The notes: a model not told the origin generated them from the letters alone. Shown: positions 8,807 to 20,517, numbered from the stretch's first letter. The stretch: DNA of 64,000 nucleotides from DDH964 sp963806685 (GCA_963806685.1 CAWDZB010000012.1:1-64000); one strand, 5' to 3'. Program-made: numbers and translations.

Positions 8807-8946
8807 GCCGCCCCCTGTGCAATCACACAGTACCCGACTGCGTACCCCGCTGCCCTTTGCTGCGCCGATAGCCGTAGTCAACGGCTTCGGTACACGCTAT
8901 TGATAAATCGCAGGTCACTTACCTCCAGCCATAAAAGGAGGCCACC

Positions 8947-9132
8947 ATGTACAGCCAGCCACATGTCCCCATCCCGCATCCGCCCCAGCCGAGGTTCGCC
9001 ACCCACAGCTGGGACCACCTCAGCCGCGAGGAACAACTGCACCAGATTCGTGAGCTGATCGCCAGCCCATACTGGTCGGTTCTCCCCGGCGATATCCAGG
9101 AACGCTTCCTCGACGACCTCTACCGGAACTGA
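8947..9132 (+). CDS. Small hypothetical protein (61 residues)
   Basis: A strong AAAGGAGG site sits 6 bases before the ATG. The peptide is Pro/His-rich at first, then has charged helices (HLSREEQLHQIRELI, DIQERFLDDLYRN). I do not recognise a family. It stands alone between a histidine kinase and a glycosyltransferase. A GC hairpin (CCCGGGCATCTTGCCCGGG, 9150-9168) follows it. The good ribosome site is the main support. Confidence 0.55.
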   Translation: MYSQPHVPIPHPPQPRFATHSWDHLSREEQLHQIRELIASPYWSVLPGDIQERFLDDLYRN

Positions 9133-9195
9133 CCGGAGTCTGCGGCGACCCGGGCATCTTGCCCGGGAGGTGCCCGGCGTGCTAACAATGGCGCC

Positions 9196-10314
9196 ATGCG
9201 CCTGCGTTACTACATCAGCGGCCACGGCCTCGGCCACGCCAGCCGCTCCCTGCAGATCATCTCCGCCCTGCGCCGCCGCCACCCGCAACTCGCCGTGGAG
9301 ATCGTCAGCAGCGCCGCGCCATGGTTTCTGCGCGACGCTGCCGGAGGGGGGATAGCAATCCGCCCGGCCGCCTTCGACATCGGGGTGATCCAGCGCGACA
9401 GCCTGGAGATGGACCTTCCTGCCACCTGCCAAGCGTGGCTGGACCTGCTGGAGCGGCGCGACGCCCTGCTCGCCGCAGAAGCCGAGTCGCTGCTGCGCGG
9501 CGGGGTTTCGCTGGTGGCCGCCGATATTCCCGCCCTGCCCCTGGCGGCAGCCCGCCTGGCCGGAATTCCGGCGATCGGCCTGAGCAATTTCACCTGGGAC
9601 TGGATCTGTGACGATTTTGCCGCCGAGGAACCGGCCTTCGCCGGCATCGCCGCGACGCTGGCGGCCGATTACGCCGCCGCCGATCGTTTCCTCGCCCTCC
9701 CCTTTCACGGTGCCTTCCCCCCCGGTCCGGTCGTCGAACCCCTGCCACTGGTGGCCCGCAAGGCCACCCGGCCGGCAGCGGCCATCCGCCGCGAGCTCGG
9801 TCTGCCGGCTGACCAGCGGGTGGCGCTGATCTCCTTCGGCGGCTTCGGCCTCGCCGATTTCGATTTTTCTCCGCTCGCCCGCCTCGACCACTGGATCTTC
9901 CTCAGCGAACCGGCCCTGGCCGGCACTGCGCCCAACCTGCGCGTCATCTCCCCTGGCGCCTGCCCCTACCCGGAGCTGGTCGCCGCTGCCGACGTGGTGG
10001 TGACCAAACCGGGCTACGGCATCGTCTCCGAGGCGATCGCCAACCAGACCGCGGTCCTCTATACCGAGCGCGGCAACTTCCGAGAACAGGAGCTGCTGGT
10101 CGCCGGATTGCACCGTTATACCCGGGCGCTGGCCATCGACAACCGGCGGCTACGCAGCGGCGACTGGGGCGAGGCGCTCGATGCCCTGGTCCGGCAACCG
10201 GAAGCGCCGGAGAGGCTGGCCGCCGACGGCGACGTGCAGGCGGCCGATCGCCTGGCGGCGCTGGCGACGGGCCAGGCGAACCTTGAGATCCCGACCGCCG
10301 GGAGGGAGCGATGA
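9196..10314 (+). CDS. GT-B glycosyltransferase-like protein (L-arabinokinase N-terminal / GT28 type)
   Basis: The 372-residue protein begins YYISGHGLGHASRSL, the HGxGHxxR loop of GT-B transferases that resemble MurG and the glycosyltransferase half of L-arabinokinases. A second Rossmann half includes ALISFGGFG and the nucleotide-sugar site VVVTKPGYGIVSEAIANQTAVLYTERG, split over about residues 272-298. The donor and acceptor are not readable from the sequence. Its TGA overlaps the ATG of the next gene (ATGA), suggesting one transcript. Confidence 0.75.
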   Translation: MRLRYYISGHGLGHASRSLQIISALRRRHPQLAVEIVSSAAPWFLRDAAGGGIAIRPAAFDIGVIQRDSLEMDLPATCQAWLDLLERRDALLAAEAESLLRGGVSLVAADIPALPLAAARLAGIPAIGLSNFTWDWICDDFAAEEPAFAGIAATLAADYAAADRFLALPFHGAFPPGPVVEPLPLVARKATRPAAAIRRELGLPADQRVALISFGGFGLADFDFSPLARLDHWIFLSEPALAGTAPNLRVISPGACPYPELVAAADVVVTKPGYGIVSEAIANQTAVLYTERGNFREQELLVAGLHRYTRALAIDNRRLRSGDWGEALDALVRQPEAPERLAADGDVQAADRLAALATGQANLEIPTAGRER

Positions 10315-10967
10315 CCGACCGCCTGCGGGACGTGTTCTGGCGCCTGCTCGACCACTTCGGGCCGCTGCACTGGTGGCCGGCCGAAACCCCCTTCGAGGTG
10401 GTGGTCGGGGCGATCCTCACCCAGAACACCGCCTGGCGCAACGTCGAGTACGCCATCGCCAACCTGCGCCGGGCGGGCCGCCTGGAGGTCGGGGCCCTGC
10501 TGGAGCTGCCGGCCGCGGATCTGGAGGCCCTGATCCGCCCGGCCGGCTTCTTCCGCCAGAAGGCGCTCTGCCTGCAGGGCTTCGTCCGGGTCCTGATCGA
10601 GGACCACGGCGGCGATCTCGACGCCTGGCTGGCCGGCCCCCTGCCGGCGGTGCGCGTCGAGCTTTTGGCCCTTACCGGCATCGGCCCGGAGACCGCGGAC
10701 TCCATTCTCCTCTACGCCGGCAACCGGCCCACCTTCGTCGTCGATGCCTACACCCGCCGCCTCTTCAACCGCCTCGGGCTGCTGCAGGGGAAGAAAAGCT
10801 ACGAAGAGATCCGTTCCCGGTTCATGACGGCCCTGCCGGCCGAATCCGGGCTCTTCAACGAGTTTCATGCGCTGATCGTCGAGACCTGCAAGACCTTCTG
10901 CCGCAAACAGCCCCTCTGTCCCCCCTGCCCCCTGCGCAGCTCCTGCCCCTTCGCCCGCCGGGGCTGA
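10311..10967 (+). CDS. Endonuclease III-family DNA glycosylase with iron-sulfur loop
   Basis: The 218-residue HhH-GPD protein has AILTQNTAWRNVEYAI, the helix-hairpin-helix LTGIGPETADSILLYAG, the catalytic Asp segment FVVDAYTRRL, and a C-terminal 4Fe-4S loop CRKQPLCPPCPLRSSC with endonuclease III-like spacing. The Lys that makes Nth a bifunctional lyase (in GxGxKTA) is Glu here. It may therefore be a monofunctional glycosylase, as in the MagIII/Mig-type branches. The start codon overlaps the glycosyltransferase stop. Confidence 0.82.
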   Translation: MTDRLRDVFWRLLDHFGPLHWWPAETPFEVVVGAILTQNTAWRNVEYAIANLRRAGRLEVGALLELPAADLEALIRPAGFFRQKALCLQGFVRVLIEDHGGDLDAWLAGPLPAVRVELLALTGIGPETADSILLYAGNRPTFVVDAYTRRLFNRLGLLQGKKSYEEIRSRFMTALPAESGLFNEFHALIVETCKTFCRKQPLCPPCPLRSSCPFARRG

Positions 10968-11052
10968 ACGGCCGCCGGAGCTTGCATCTTTTCGCCACCG
11001 GGTAAACTGGTAGGGATCATTTTTCTCGATTCCGCAGCCGCAGGAGGCCGCC

Positions 11053-12678
11053 ATGACCCTGGATGAGCGTATCGACCGCCTGTTTCCCGAAGCGGGTTCC
11101 ATCCCCCCGGAGCATCGGCTGGAAGGCGAACTGGTCCAGCAGGAATACCTGGTGGACGGCACCCTGCGCCGCTGGGAAGGACCGCTGGGGGAGGCCCATT
11201 CCCCGGTCTGGCTGGCGGGGCCCGCGGGGTTGGCACCCAAGGTGGTCGGCCGCTTTCCGCTGCTCGGCGCCGCCGAGGCCGGCGCGGCCCTCGAGGCGGC
11301 GGCACGCGCCTACGGCCAGGGGCGCGGCCGCTGGCCGACCATGGCGGTGGCGGAGCGCATCGCCCACGTGCAGGAGTTCCTGAACCGGTTCCGCAGCCGG
11401 CGGGCCGAGGTGGTGCGGCTGCTGATGTGGGAAGTGGGCAAGAGCTACGAGGATTCCTGCAGGGAGTTTGACCGCACCGCCGCCTACATCGCCGACACCG
11501 TCGAGGCCCTCAAAGACCTCGACCGCAATTCCTCGCGGCTGGTCATCAAGGAGGGGATCATCGGCCAGATCCGCCGCGGGCCCCTCGGCGTGGTGCTGTG
11601 CATGGGGCCTTTCAACTACCCTCTCAACGAGACCTTCACCACCCTGATCCCGGCGCTGATCATGGGCAACACCCTGGTCTTCAAACCGCCGCGCCTCGGC
11701 GTCCTCCTCTACCGGCCGCTGCTTGAGGCCTTTCGCGACTGCTTTCCGCCCGGGGTGGTGAACACCGTCTACGGCGAGGGGCGCAAGGTGGTCGGGCCGC
11801 TGATGGCCAGCGGACGGGTCGACGTGCTCGCCTTCATCGGCTCGGCGCAGGCCGCCGACGCCTTGAAGAAGGCCCACCCAGCCCCCCACCGGCTGCGCGG
11901 GGTGCTGGGGATGGGAGCCAAGAACCCGGCGATCGTCCTCGCCGACGCCGATCTCGACCTCGCGGTCCGGGAATGCATCCTCGGCGCCCTCTCCTTCAAC
12001 GGCCAGCGCTGCACGGCGCTGAAGATCCTCTTCGTCCAGCGCAGCATCGCCGCGGACTTCGTCGAGCGGTTCGCCGCGGCGATCGCCGCCCTCCCCTTCG
12101 GCATGCCCTGGGAACCGGGGGTGGTCCTCACGCCCCTGCCGGAAGCAGGCAAACCGGCCTACCTCGCCGAGCTGGTCGTCGATGCCGTGGCCAGGGGCGC
12201 CGCCGTCCGCAATCCCGGTGGCGGGCGCAGCCGGCACAGCTTCTTCTACCCGGCGCTGCTCTACCCGGTCACGGAAAAGATGCGCCTCTACAGCGAGGAG
12301 CAGTTCGGCCCGGTGGTCCCGGTGGTCCCCTTCGACGACATCGAGGAGCCGATCCGCTACGTGGTCGAATCCGGTTTCGGCCAGCAACTCAGCCTTTTCG
12401 GCAGCGACCCGGCGACCCTGGCGCCGCTCATCGACCCCCTGGTCAACCAGGTCTGCCGGGTCAATATCAACAGCCAGTGCCAGCGCGGCCCCGACGTCTT
12501 CCCCTTCACCGGCCGCAAGGGCTCGGCGGAGGGGACGCTGTCGGTCTCCGATGCCCTGCGCGCCTTCTCGATCCGCACCCTGGTGGCGGCCAAGGAGGGG
12601 GAGCTCAACAAGCACCTGATCCGCACCATCACCCGCGAGGGGAGCTCCAACTTCCTCTCTACCGACTTCCTGCTCTGA
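11053..12678 (+). CDS. Aldehyde dehydrogenase, GapN-like (non-phosphorylating glyceraldehyde-3-phosphate dehydrogenase type)
   Basis: This is a 541-residue NAD(P)-dependent aldehyde dehydrogenase. Visible are the Asn active-site segment GPFNYPLNETF, cofactor site FKPPRLG, the Rossmann segment FIGSAQAAD, the general-base region LGMGAKNPAIVL and the catalytic Cys in FNGQRCTALK (about residue 319). YSEEQFGPVVPV is the conserved C-terminal part. The PPRLG and C-terminal NSQCQRGPD features resemble GapN, which oxidises glyceraldehyde-3-phosphate directly to 3-phosphoglycerate with NADP. The substrate is inferred from likeness. It appears to be a single-gene unit. Confidence 0.75.
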   Translation: MTLDERIDRLFPEAGSIPPEHRLEGELVQQEYLVDGTLRRWEGPLGEAHSPVWLAGPAGLAPKVVGRFPLLGAAEAGAALEAAARAYGQGRGRWPTMAVAERIAHVQEFLNRFRSRRAEVVRLLMWEVGKSYEDSCREFDRTAAYIADTVEALKDLDRNSSRLVIKEGIIGQIRRGPLGVVLCMGPFNYPLNETFTTLIPALIMGNTLVFKPPRLGVLLYRPLLEAFRDCFPPGVVNTVYGEGRKVVGPLMASGRVDVLAFIGSAQAADALKKAHPAPHRLRGVLGMGAKNPAIVLADADLDLAVRECILGALSFNGQRCTALKILFVQRSIAADFVERFAAAIAALPFGMPWEPGVVLTPLPEAGKPAYLAELVVDAVARGAAVRNPGGGRSRHSFFYPALLYPVTEKMRLYSEEQFGPVVPVVPFDDIEEPIRYVVESGFGQQLSLFGSDPATLAPLIDPLVNQVCRVNINSQCQRGPDVFPFTGRKGSAEGTLSVSDALRAFSIRTLVAAKEGELNKHLIRTITREGSSNFLSTDFLL

Positions 12679-12784
12679 TCCCGGCGCCGGCGGCGTATTG
12701 CGCGTCCGGACCTTTCTGGCAAACTTGACGGCAAAGGTCATCTTCCGCCCGGAGTTCCCCGGGCTTTCGGGAAAAAGGGTTTTC

Positions 12785-14104
12785 ATGCCGGTCAAACTCT
12801 CCAACCTGCTGCGCCCCTTCGAAGACTTTTTCAAGAGCCAGGTGGCCGGCGGCCTGGTCCTGCTCGGCGCCACCCTGTTCGCCCTGGCCTGGGCCAACTC
12901 GCCCTGGCGGGAGTTCTACCACCACCTCTGGATGGCGCCGCTGAGCATCGGTTTCGACGGCTTCGGCCTGACCAAGAGCCTGCATCACTGGATCAACGAC
13001 GGTCTGATGGCGGTCTTCTTCTTCGTCGTCGGCCTCGAGATCAAGCGCGAGCTGCTGGCCGGGGAACTCGCCAGCCTGCGCAACGCCGCCCTGCCCATCG
13101 CCGCCGCCATCGGCGGCATGCTGCTGCCGGCGCTGGTCTACCTGGTTTGCGCCCCGGCGGCGCCGGCAAGCCGCGGCTGGGGCATCCCGATGGCCACCGA
13201 CATCGCCTTCGCTCTCGGCGTCATCGCCCTGCTCGGCAACCGCATTCCCCGTTCCCTGGCCATCTTCCTCACCGCCCTGGCGATCGTCGACGACCTCGGC
13301 GCGGTTCTGGTCATCGCCCTCTTCTATACCGAGGGTCTGGCACTGCTGCCGCTGGCCCTCGCCGCCGTCGCCCTGCTGATTCTGGTGGCCGGCAACCGCC
13401 TCGGCCTGCAGAGCCCCACCTTCTATGCCCTGGTCGGGCTGGTGTTGTGGCTCGCCCTGCTCAAGTCGGGGGTACACGCCTCCATCGCCGGGGTCCTGAT
13501 CGGCGCCACCATCCCGGTGCGGCCGCGCCATTCCCAGGACCAGTTCCTCGACAAAGTGCAGACCCTCCTCGATCGCTACCGCAGCTTCGAAACCATCGAA
13601 GGCCCCTTTCACAACGAGTCCCGTCTCGGCACCCTGCTGGCCCTGGAGCATGTCTGCCAGAAGGCGATGAGCCCCCTGCAGCGGATGGAGCATGTCATGA
13701 ACAGCTGGGTGATTTTCGGCGTCATGCCGTTATTCGCCCTCGCCAATGCCGGCATCTCCCTGAGCCTGGGGGAGCTGCAGGCGGCCCTTTCCCACCCGGT
13801 GACCCACGGCGTGGGGCTCGGCCTGCTGCTCGGCAAGCCCCTCGGCATTTTCGGCTTTTCCTGGCTCGCCGTGCGCCTCAAGCTGGCCGAACTGCCGCGC
13901 GGCTGCGGCTGGCTGGATATCCTGGGGATCGGGATCCTCGGCGGCATCGGTTTCACCATGAGCCTGTTCGTCACCAACCTCGCCTTCACCCAGTCGCTGC
14001 TGATCGCCGATGCCAAGGTCGGCATCTTTGCCGCCTCCCTGGCTGCCGGGGCGGTCGGCTACCTGCTCCTCGCCCGGCGCCAGGGCCAGCCCCCCGCTTC
14101 CTGA
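12785..14104 (+). CDS. nhaA: Na+/H+ antiporter NhaA
   Basis: The 439-residue inner-membrane protein has about twelve hydrophobic segments. It extrudes sodium in exchange for protons. The key residues are visible in MATDIAFALGVIALLG (the Asp equivalent to E. coli D133) and LAIVDDLGAVLVIALFYTE (paired Asp, D163/D164 equivalents). EIKRELLAGEL near the N terminus and the C-terminal GIGFTMSLFVTNLAF match the family. The ATG at 12785 is used; an upstream in-frame start at 12698 would add an untypical leader. Confidence 0.95.
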   Translation: MPVKLSNLLRPFEDFFKSQVAGGLVLLGATLFALAWANSPWREFYHHLWMAPLSIGFDGFGLTKSLHHWINDGLMAVFFFVVGLEIKRELLAGELASLRNAALPIAAAIGGMLLPALVYLVCAPAAPASRGWGIPMATDIAFALGVIALLGNRIPRSLAIFLTALAIVDDLGAVLVIALFYTEGLALLPLALAAVALLILVAGNRLGLQSPTFYALVGLVLWLALLKSGVHASIAGVLIGATIPVRPRHSQDQFLDKVQTLLDRYRSFETIEGPFHNESRLGTLLALEHVCQKAMSPLQRMEHVMNSWVIFGVMPLFALANAGISLSLGELQAALSHPVTHGVGLGLLLGKPLGIFGFSWLAVRLKLAELPRGCGWLDILGIGILGGIGFTMSLFVTNLAFTQSLLIADAKVGIFAASLAAGAVGYLLLARRQGQPPAS

Positions 14105-14291
14105 AGTGTTGCCGCCGGCGGTATGGGTCATCCTGGCCCCCACCCACGGCTAAATGTGTCAATCTGTCCAGTTCCGGTGTTTGTCCGTCCTTCAGCAACC
14201 CGTCGTCATCCCGGGCTAACCCCTGGCGTCCTTCCTCCTGCCGCCTCCACTTCCGACCCGCCTCCCGCCCCCCGCCGACCCCGGTTTTTCC

Positions 14292-14319
14292 TTGACTTAT
14301 CCTGCCATTTTGCTAATTT
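14292..14319 (+). promoter_or_regulatory. Sigma-70-like promoter for ileS
   Basis: TTGACT at 14292-14297 is followed after 16 bases by TAATTT at 14314-14319, 46 bases before the ileS start, in an AT-rich island within GC-rich sequence. The rest of the 260-base nhaA-ileS gap is pyrimidine-rich; I see no gene or clear terminator there. Confidence 0.55.
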
Positions 14320-14364
14320 ACATGACTTGATTTTTTCCACCCCAGGGCATCCGGAAGGACCACC

Positions 14365-17145
<2,781 letters not shown>

Positions 17146-17151
17146 AAGGCA

Positions 17152-17238
17152 GCTGTAAGCTGCAAGCTGAAAGCAGTGACCTAGGGGCTGTAGGCTTTAG
17201 GCTGAAAGCTGACGGCTGCTAACTGATAGCTGAAGTTT
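17152..17238. repeat. Word-based intergenic repeat between ileS and lspA
   Basis: The stretch repeats variants of AAGCTGAAAGC, GCTGTAGGC and AGCTG in direct and inverted order, and can fold into several alternative hairpins. It is of the same kind as the repeats at 228-292 and 1575-1652 but uses different words. No open frame is supported. Confidence 0.5.
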
Positions 17239-17249
17239 CCGGAGTCCCC

Positions 17250-17735
17250 GTGTCCCGTTACCGCCTGCTCGCCATAGTCTCCGGCGTGATCCTGGTCCTC
17301 GACCAGGCGACCAAGCATTATATCGATCGCCATTTCCGGCTCTACGAGTCAGTGACGGTGGTGGCGAACTTCTTCGACTTCACCTACGTCCGCAACAAGG
17401 GGGCGGCCTTCGGCATCTTCGCCGACAGCGCGGTGCGCATCCCGTTCTTCATCACCGTCTCGCTGGTCGCCGCCGTCGGCATCCTCTGGTACCTGCGCCG
17501 GCTGCGCGACGACCAGCGGCTGACCAACTTCTCCCTCTCCCTGATCTTCGCCGGGGCGGTCGGCAACCTCATCGACCGGCTGCGCTTCGGCGAGGTGATC
17601 GACTTCATCGATGTCCACTGGTACCGGTACCACTGGCCGGCCTTCAACATTGCCGACTCGGCGATCACCGTCGGCGTCTGCCTGCTGTTGCTCGACCTCT
17701 GGCGCGAGGAGCGGGCTAAAAAGTCCTGCAGCTAG
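17250..17735 (+). CDS. lspA: Lipoprotein signal peptidase
   Basis: The 161-residue inner-membrane aspartic protease has four predicted helices and removes signal peptides from prolipoproteins after the Cys is lipidated. Family motifs: LVLDQATKHYI near the start, NFFDFTYVRNKGAAFGIF, then the catalytic Asp segments AGAVGNLIDRLRFGEVIDFI and AFNIADSAITVGV. The start is GTG at 17250, 9 bases after CCGGAG. Many lipoproteins in the window, including the next gene, would be its substrates. Confidence 0.95.
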   Translation: MSRYRLLAIVSGVILVLDQATKHYIDRHFRLYESVTVVANFFDFTYVRNKGAAFGIFADSAVRIPFFITVSLVAAVGILWYLRRLRDDQRLTNFSLSLIFAGAVGNLIDRLRFGEVIDFIDVHWYRYHWPAFNIADSAITVGVCLLLLDLWREERAKKSCS

Positions 17736-17757
17736 CCCCCCCGCAAGGAGATCTTCC

Positions 17758-17907
17758 ATGTCCCGCCTTGCCCTTCTGCTGACCCTGTTGATCCTGCTCG
17801 GCCTCTGCGGCTGCGAAACCCTGGTCGGTGCCCGCAAGGACCTGCACCATGTCGGCAATGCCCTGCAGGGAGCGGCCCACGGCTTCGAAGCCGGCCTCGA
17901 CAAGTAA
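17758..17907 (+). CDS. Entericidin-like small lipoprotein
   Basis: The 49-residue peptide has a hydrophobic signal ending in the lipobox LGLCGC, with Cys about 20, then a short amphipathic tail (KDLHHVGNALQGAAHGFEAG) like entericidin A/B small lipoproteins. An AAGGAG site lies 7 bases before the ATG. It follows lspA by 22 bases, so it may be cotranscribed with the peptidase that processes it. The toxin/antitoxin role of entericidins should not be assumed here. Confidence 0.75.
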   Translation: MSRLALLLTLLILLGLCGCETLVGARKDLHHVGNALQGAAHGFEAGLDK

Positions 17908-17914
17908 CCCGGCC

Positions 17915-18973
17915 GTGCCCGGCCCTTCCCTGGTCTGCCGCAACCCCTTCGAATGGTGCGAAGTCCATCACGACGGCAGCGTCTGCTGCTGCTGCCCGGC
18001 CTGGATCGGCCGGCCGCTGGGCAACCTGCTGCAGCACCCCTTCGACACGATCTGGAACGGCGAGCGAGCCCTGGCCATCCGCGCCGCCATCATGGATGGC
18101 TCATTCCGCCACTGCAACCGCCGGCGCTGTCCGCACCTCGCCACCGTCGAGCATCCGGTCGTCCGCTTCGCTTCGGTCACCGACCCGCAGCTGCGCGCCG
18201 CCTTTGAAGAGCGCCTGACCCGCCTCCCCTTCGGTCCGCGGCGGATCAATCTCTGCTACGACCGCAGCTGCAACCTCGCCTGCCCGAGCTGCCGCCCGGC
18301 GCCGCTGGTGGCCACCGGCGCCGCTCTGGCGACCGCCGCTACCATCCACACCCGGCTGTTCGCCGCAGTCGCTCCGGGGGTCGAGGAGCTGCGCCTGTGC
18401 GGCACCGGCGAGCCACTGGCCAGTCCCCTGTTCCGCCCCTTTCTCGCCGCCTTCGACCCCTGCGCCTTTCCGAATCTGCGCCGCATCCACCTGCACAGCA
18501 ACGGCCAGCTCATGACGCCCGAAACCTGGCGCGAGCTGGCCGCCATCCATCCCTTCGTCAAGAGCGCGGAAATCTCCGTGGATGCCGCCACGGCAGAAAC
18601 CTACGCCCGCAATCGCGGCGGCGACTGGCAGCGGCTGCTGGAAAATCTCACCTTCATCGCCGGCCTCGGTCTGGAGCTGAAACTGAGCTGCGTCGTCCAG
18701 GCCAACAACTACCGGGAGCTGCCGGCCTTCGTCGATCTCGCCCGGCGCTTCGACGCTACCGCCTACTGCAGCCAGCTGGTCGACTGGCGCAGCTGGGACC
18801 GCACCGAATACCTCGCCCGGGCGGTGCACCTGCCGGGGCATCCCGAGCACCGGAAATTGCGCCGCATCCTCGCTTCGCTGCGCGGAGATCCCCGCGTCGA
18901 GCTGGGTAACCTCAGCGGGCTGGGTGCAGAGACCGAATCTTCTTCACCCCCAACCTCCCCCGTGCTAGCCTGA
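17915..18973 (+). CDS. Radical SAM protein with N-terminal SPASM-like domain
   Basis: The radical SAM cluster site CNLACPSC (C-X3-C-X2-C) is in the middle, about residue 115, preceded by LCYDRS. It is followed by a TIM-barrel-like run (LRLCGTGEPL, IHLHSNGQLM, EISVDAAT). Upstream lies a cysteine-rich SPASM-like domain (WCEVHHDGSVCCCCPAW, TIWNGERALAIR, HCNRRRCP) that would bind auxiliary iron-sulfur clusters. SPASM domains usually follow the barrel, so the order here is reversed. The start is uncertain: GTG 17915 is chosen; an in-frame start at 17828 would overlap the small lipoprotein gene. The substrate is unknown. Confidence 0.75.
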   Translation: MPGPSLVCRNPFEWCEVHHDGSVCCCCPAWIGRPLGNLLQHPFDTIWNGERALAIRAAIMDGSFRHCNRRRCPHLATVEHPVVRFASVTDPQLRAAFEERLTRLPFGPRRINLCYDRSCNLACPSCRPAPLVATGAALATAATIHTRLFAAVAPGVEELRLCGTGEPLASPLFRPFLAAFDPCAFPNLRRIHLHSNGQLMTPETWRELAAIHPFVKSAEISVDAATAETYARNRGGDWQRLLENLTFIAGLGLELKLSCVVQANNYRELPAFVDLARRFDATAYCSQLVDWRSWDRTEYLARAVHLPGHPEHRKLRRILASLRGDPRVELGNLSGLGAETESSSPPTSPVLA

Positions 18974-18996
18974 CGAAACCTGCGCAGGAGAGACCA

Positions 18997-19842
18997 ATGA
19001 CCATCACTCAACCGCCCTGGCAGAAGCCCGACGCACCTTACCGCAGCCCCTGGCGGCGCTGGTTGCATGAAGTCATCTTCGAAGCCGACACTCCGCTGGG
19101 GAAAGCCTTCGACGTCCTGCTGATCCTCTCCATCCTCGGCAGCGTCGCCGCGGTCATGTTCGACAGCGTGGCCGCCATCCGCAGCGCCTACGGCCCCTGG
19201 CTGACCAGGATCGAGTGGTTCTTCACCCTGCTCTTCTCCGTCGAGTACCTGCTGCGCCTGGCCTGCGTCGGCCAACCGCTGCGTTACGCCCGAAGCTTCT
19301 ACGGCATCGTCGATCTGCTCGCCGTCCTCCCCACCTATCTCAGCCTGCTGCTGCCGGGGAGCCACTACCTGCTGGTCATCCGCATTCTGCGCATCCTGCG
19401 GATTTTCCGGGTCTTCAAACTCGTTCAGTACCTCAGCGAGGCCCAGTTGCTGGCCCGGGCCCTGCGGGCCAGCGCCCGCAAGATCGCCGTCTTTCTCTTC
19501 ACCGTGCTCACCCTGGTGATCATCTTCGGCTCGCTGATGTACCTGATCGAGGGGGAATCGAGCGGCTACACCAGCATCCCCCGCAGCATCTACTGGACCA
19601 TCGTCACCCTGACCACCGTCGGCTACGGCGACATCTCGCCGCAGACCGGACTCGGGCAGACTCTCGCCTCGCTGATCATGATCTGCGGCTACGGCATCAT
19701 TGCCGTTCCCACCGGCATCGTCACCGTCGAGATGACCCGCTCCTTCGCCCGCGGCGTCACCACCCAGGCCTGTCCCGAGTGCGGCGGCGAAGGGCACGAC
19801 GCCGATGCGGTCTTCTGCAAGTTCTGCGGAGCGCACATGTAG
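18997..19842 (+). CDS. Voltage-gated-type potassium channel with C-terminal zinc ribbon
   Basis: The 281-residue membrane protein has six hydrophobic segments. An S4-like helix carries regularly spaced arginines (VIRILRILRIFRVFKL, about 127-142), and the pore loop has the K+ filter TTVGYGD (about 206-212). After S6 the short tail carries CPECGGEG...CKFCGAHM, a C-X2-C...C-X2-C ribbon. A GGAG site precedes the ATG. It is the last core gene before the tRNA and the island. Confidence 0.88.
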   Translation: MTITQPPWQKPDAPYRSPWRRWLHEVIFEADTPLGKAFDVLLILSILGSVAAVMFDSVAAIRSAYGPWLTRIEWFFTLLFSVEYLLRLACVGQPLRYARSFYGIVDLLAVLPTYLSLLLPGSHYLLVIRILRILRIFRVFKLVQYLSEAQLLARALRASARKIAVFLFTVLTLVIIFGSLMYLIEGESSGYTSIPRSIYWTIVTLTTVGYGDISPQTGLGQTLASLIMICGYGIIAVPTGIVTVEMTRSFARGVTTQACPECGGEGHDADAVFCKFCGAHM

Positions 19843-19865
19843 GGTGATTTCCATGCAAAACCTGC

Positions 19866-19894
19866 TTGCATTTTTCCGACCCCCATGCTAAAAG
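19866..19894 (+). promoter_or_regulatory. Promoter for tRNA-Pro
   Basis: TTGCAT (19866-19871), a 17-base spacer and TAAAAG (19889-19894) lie about 30 bases upstream of the mature tRNA start. Part of the leader between this site and the tRNA is copied inside the island at 29763. Confidence 0.45.
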
Positions 19895-19924
19895 TTCCGT
19901 CTGTTGTCTCAAGGGAAGTGATGT

Positions 19925-20002
<78 letters not shown>

Positions 20003-20063
20003 TTCCTTTCTTACGTTTCATCGGCTTTCGATCCCGAACACGGAAGCCATACTGAACAAAAAG

Positions 20064-20097
20064 AACGCCTCTGGTCCACTTCCGGTCCAGGGGCGTT
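20064..20097 (+). terminator. Terminator-like hairpin after tRNA-Pro
   Basis: AACGCC-T-CTGG pairs with CCAG-G-GGCGTT, followed by TTCTGTTT. A hairpin of similar design follows the right attachment site at 46626-46664. Confidence 0.6.
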
Positions 20098-20517
20098 TTC
20101 TGTTTCTGGGTTTTGGGGTGGATATGGGTTGCTTCTGAATGCTCCGGTCCGGGGACGGGGCTCCGGGGAGACTCCGGGGCGGGGGGGAGGCGTTTGGGGA
20201 AAATCTGGAGAGGACGACCATTAAGCTATCAGAGAAGTGTGAGGATCTTCCCGCACCCGGTTTCGTCTGAAATGGGGAGCCATCCCGAACTTGAACTATT
20301 AAGGCAATCCCACCCAATTTCCAGCCCACGCCCAATCAGCCCCAGCCATCCCCGGTTGGGGCTTTTCCTTTTTCCAAATCTGCCACCCCACCTACCCCCT
20401 CAAGACCGGACCTGGACCGGACCTTTAGCACCATCCCCAGCAAACCCACCTAAAGCCTGACCTTCTCAGCAGTACCCCACAGAATTCATCATCCGATGTT
20501 CAAGAAAGGAGGCCAAC
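20098..20517. other. Integrase leader region, no supported gene
   Basis: This 420-base stretch between attL and the integrase holds no convincing gene. It has a hairpin AGCCCCA...TGGGGCT at 20338-20363 followed by T-rich sequence (a terminator that would end transcripts entering from the tRNA). There is also a C-rich run (20380-20400), and from 20397 sequence shared with 44838 onward. Confidence 0.6.

Noticed and set aside
20113..20460. 115-codon plus-strand frame between attL and the integrase
   Set aside because: Starts in the terminator region, crosses a hairpin terminator and encodes low-complexity Pro/Ser sequence with no ribosome site.
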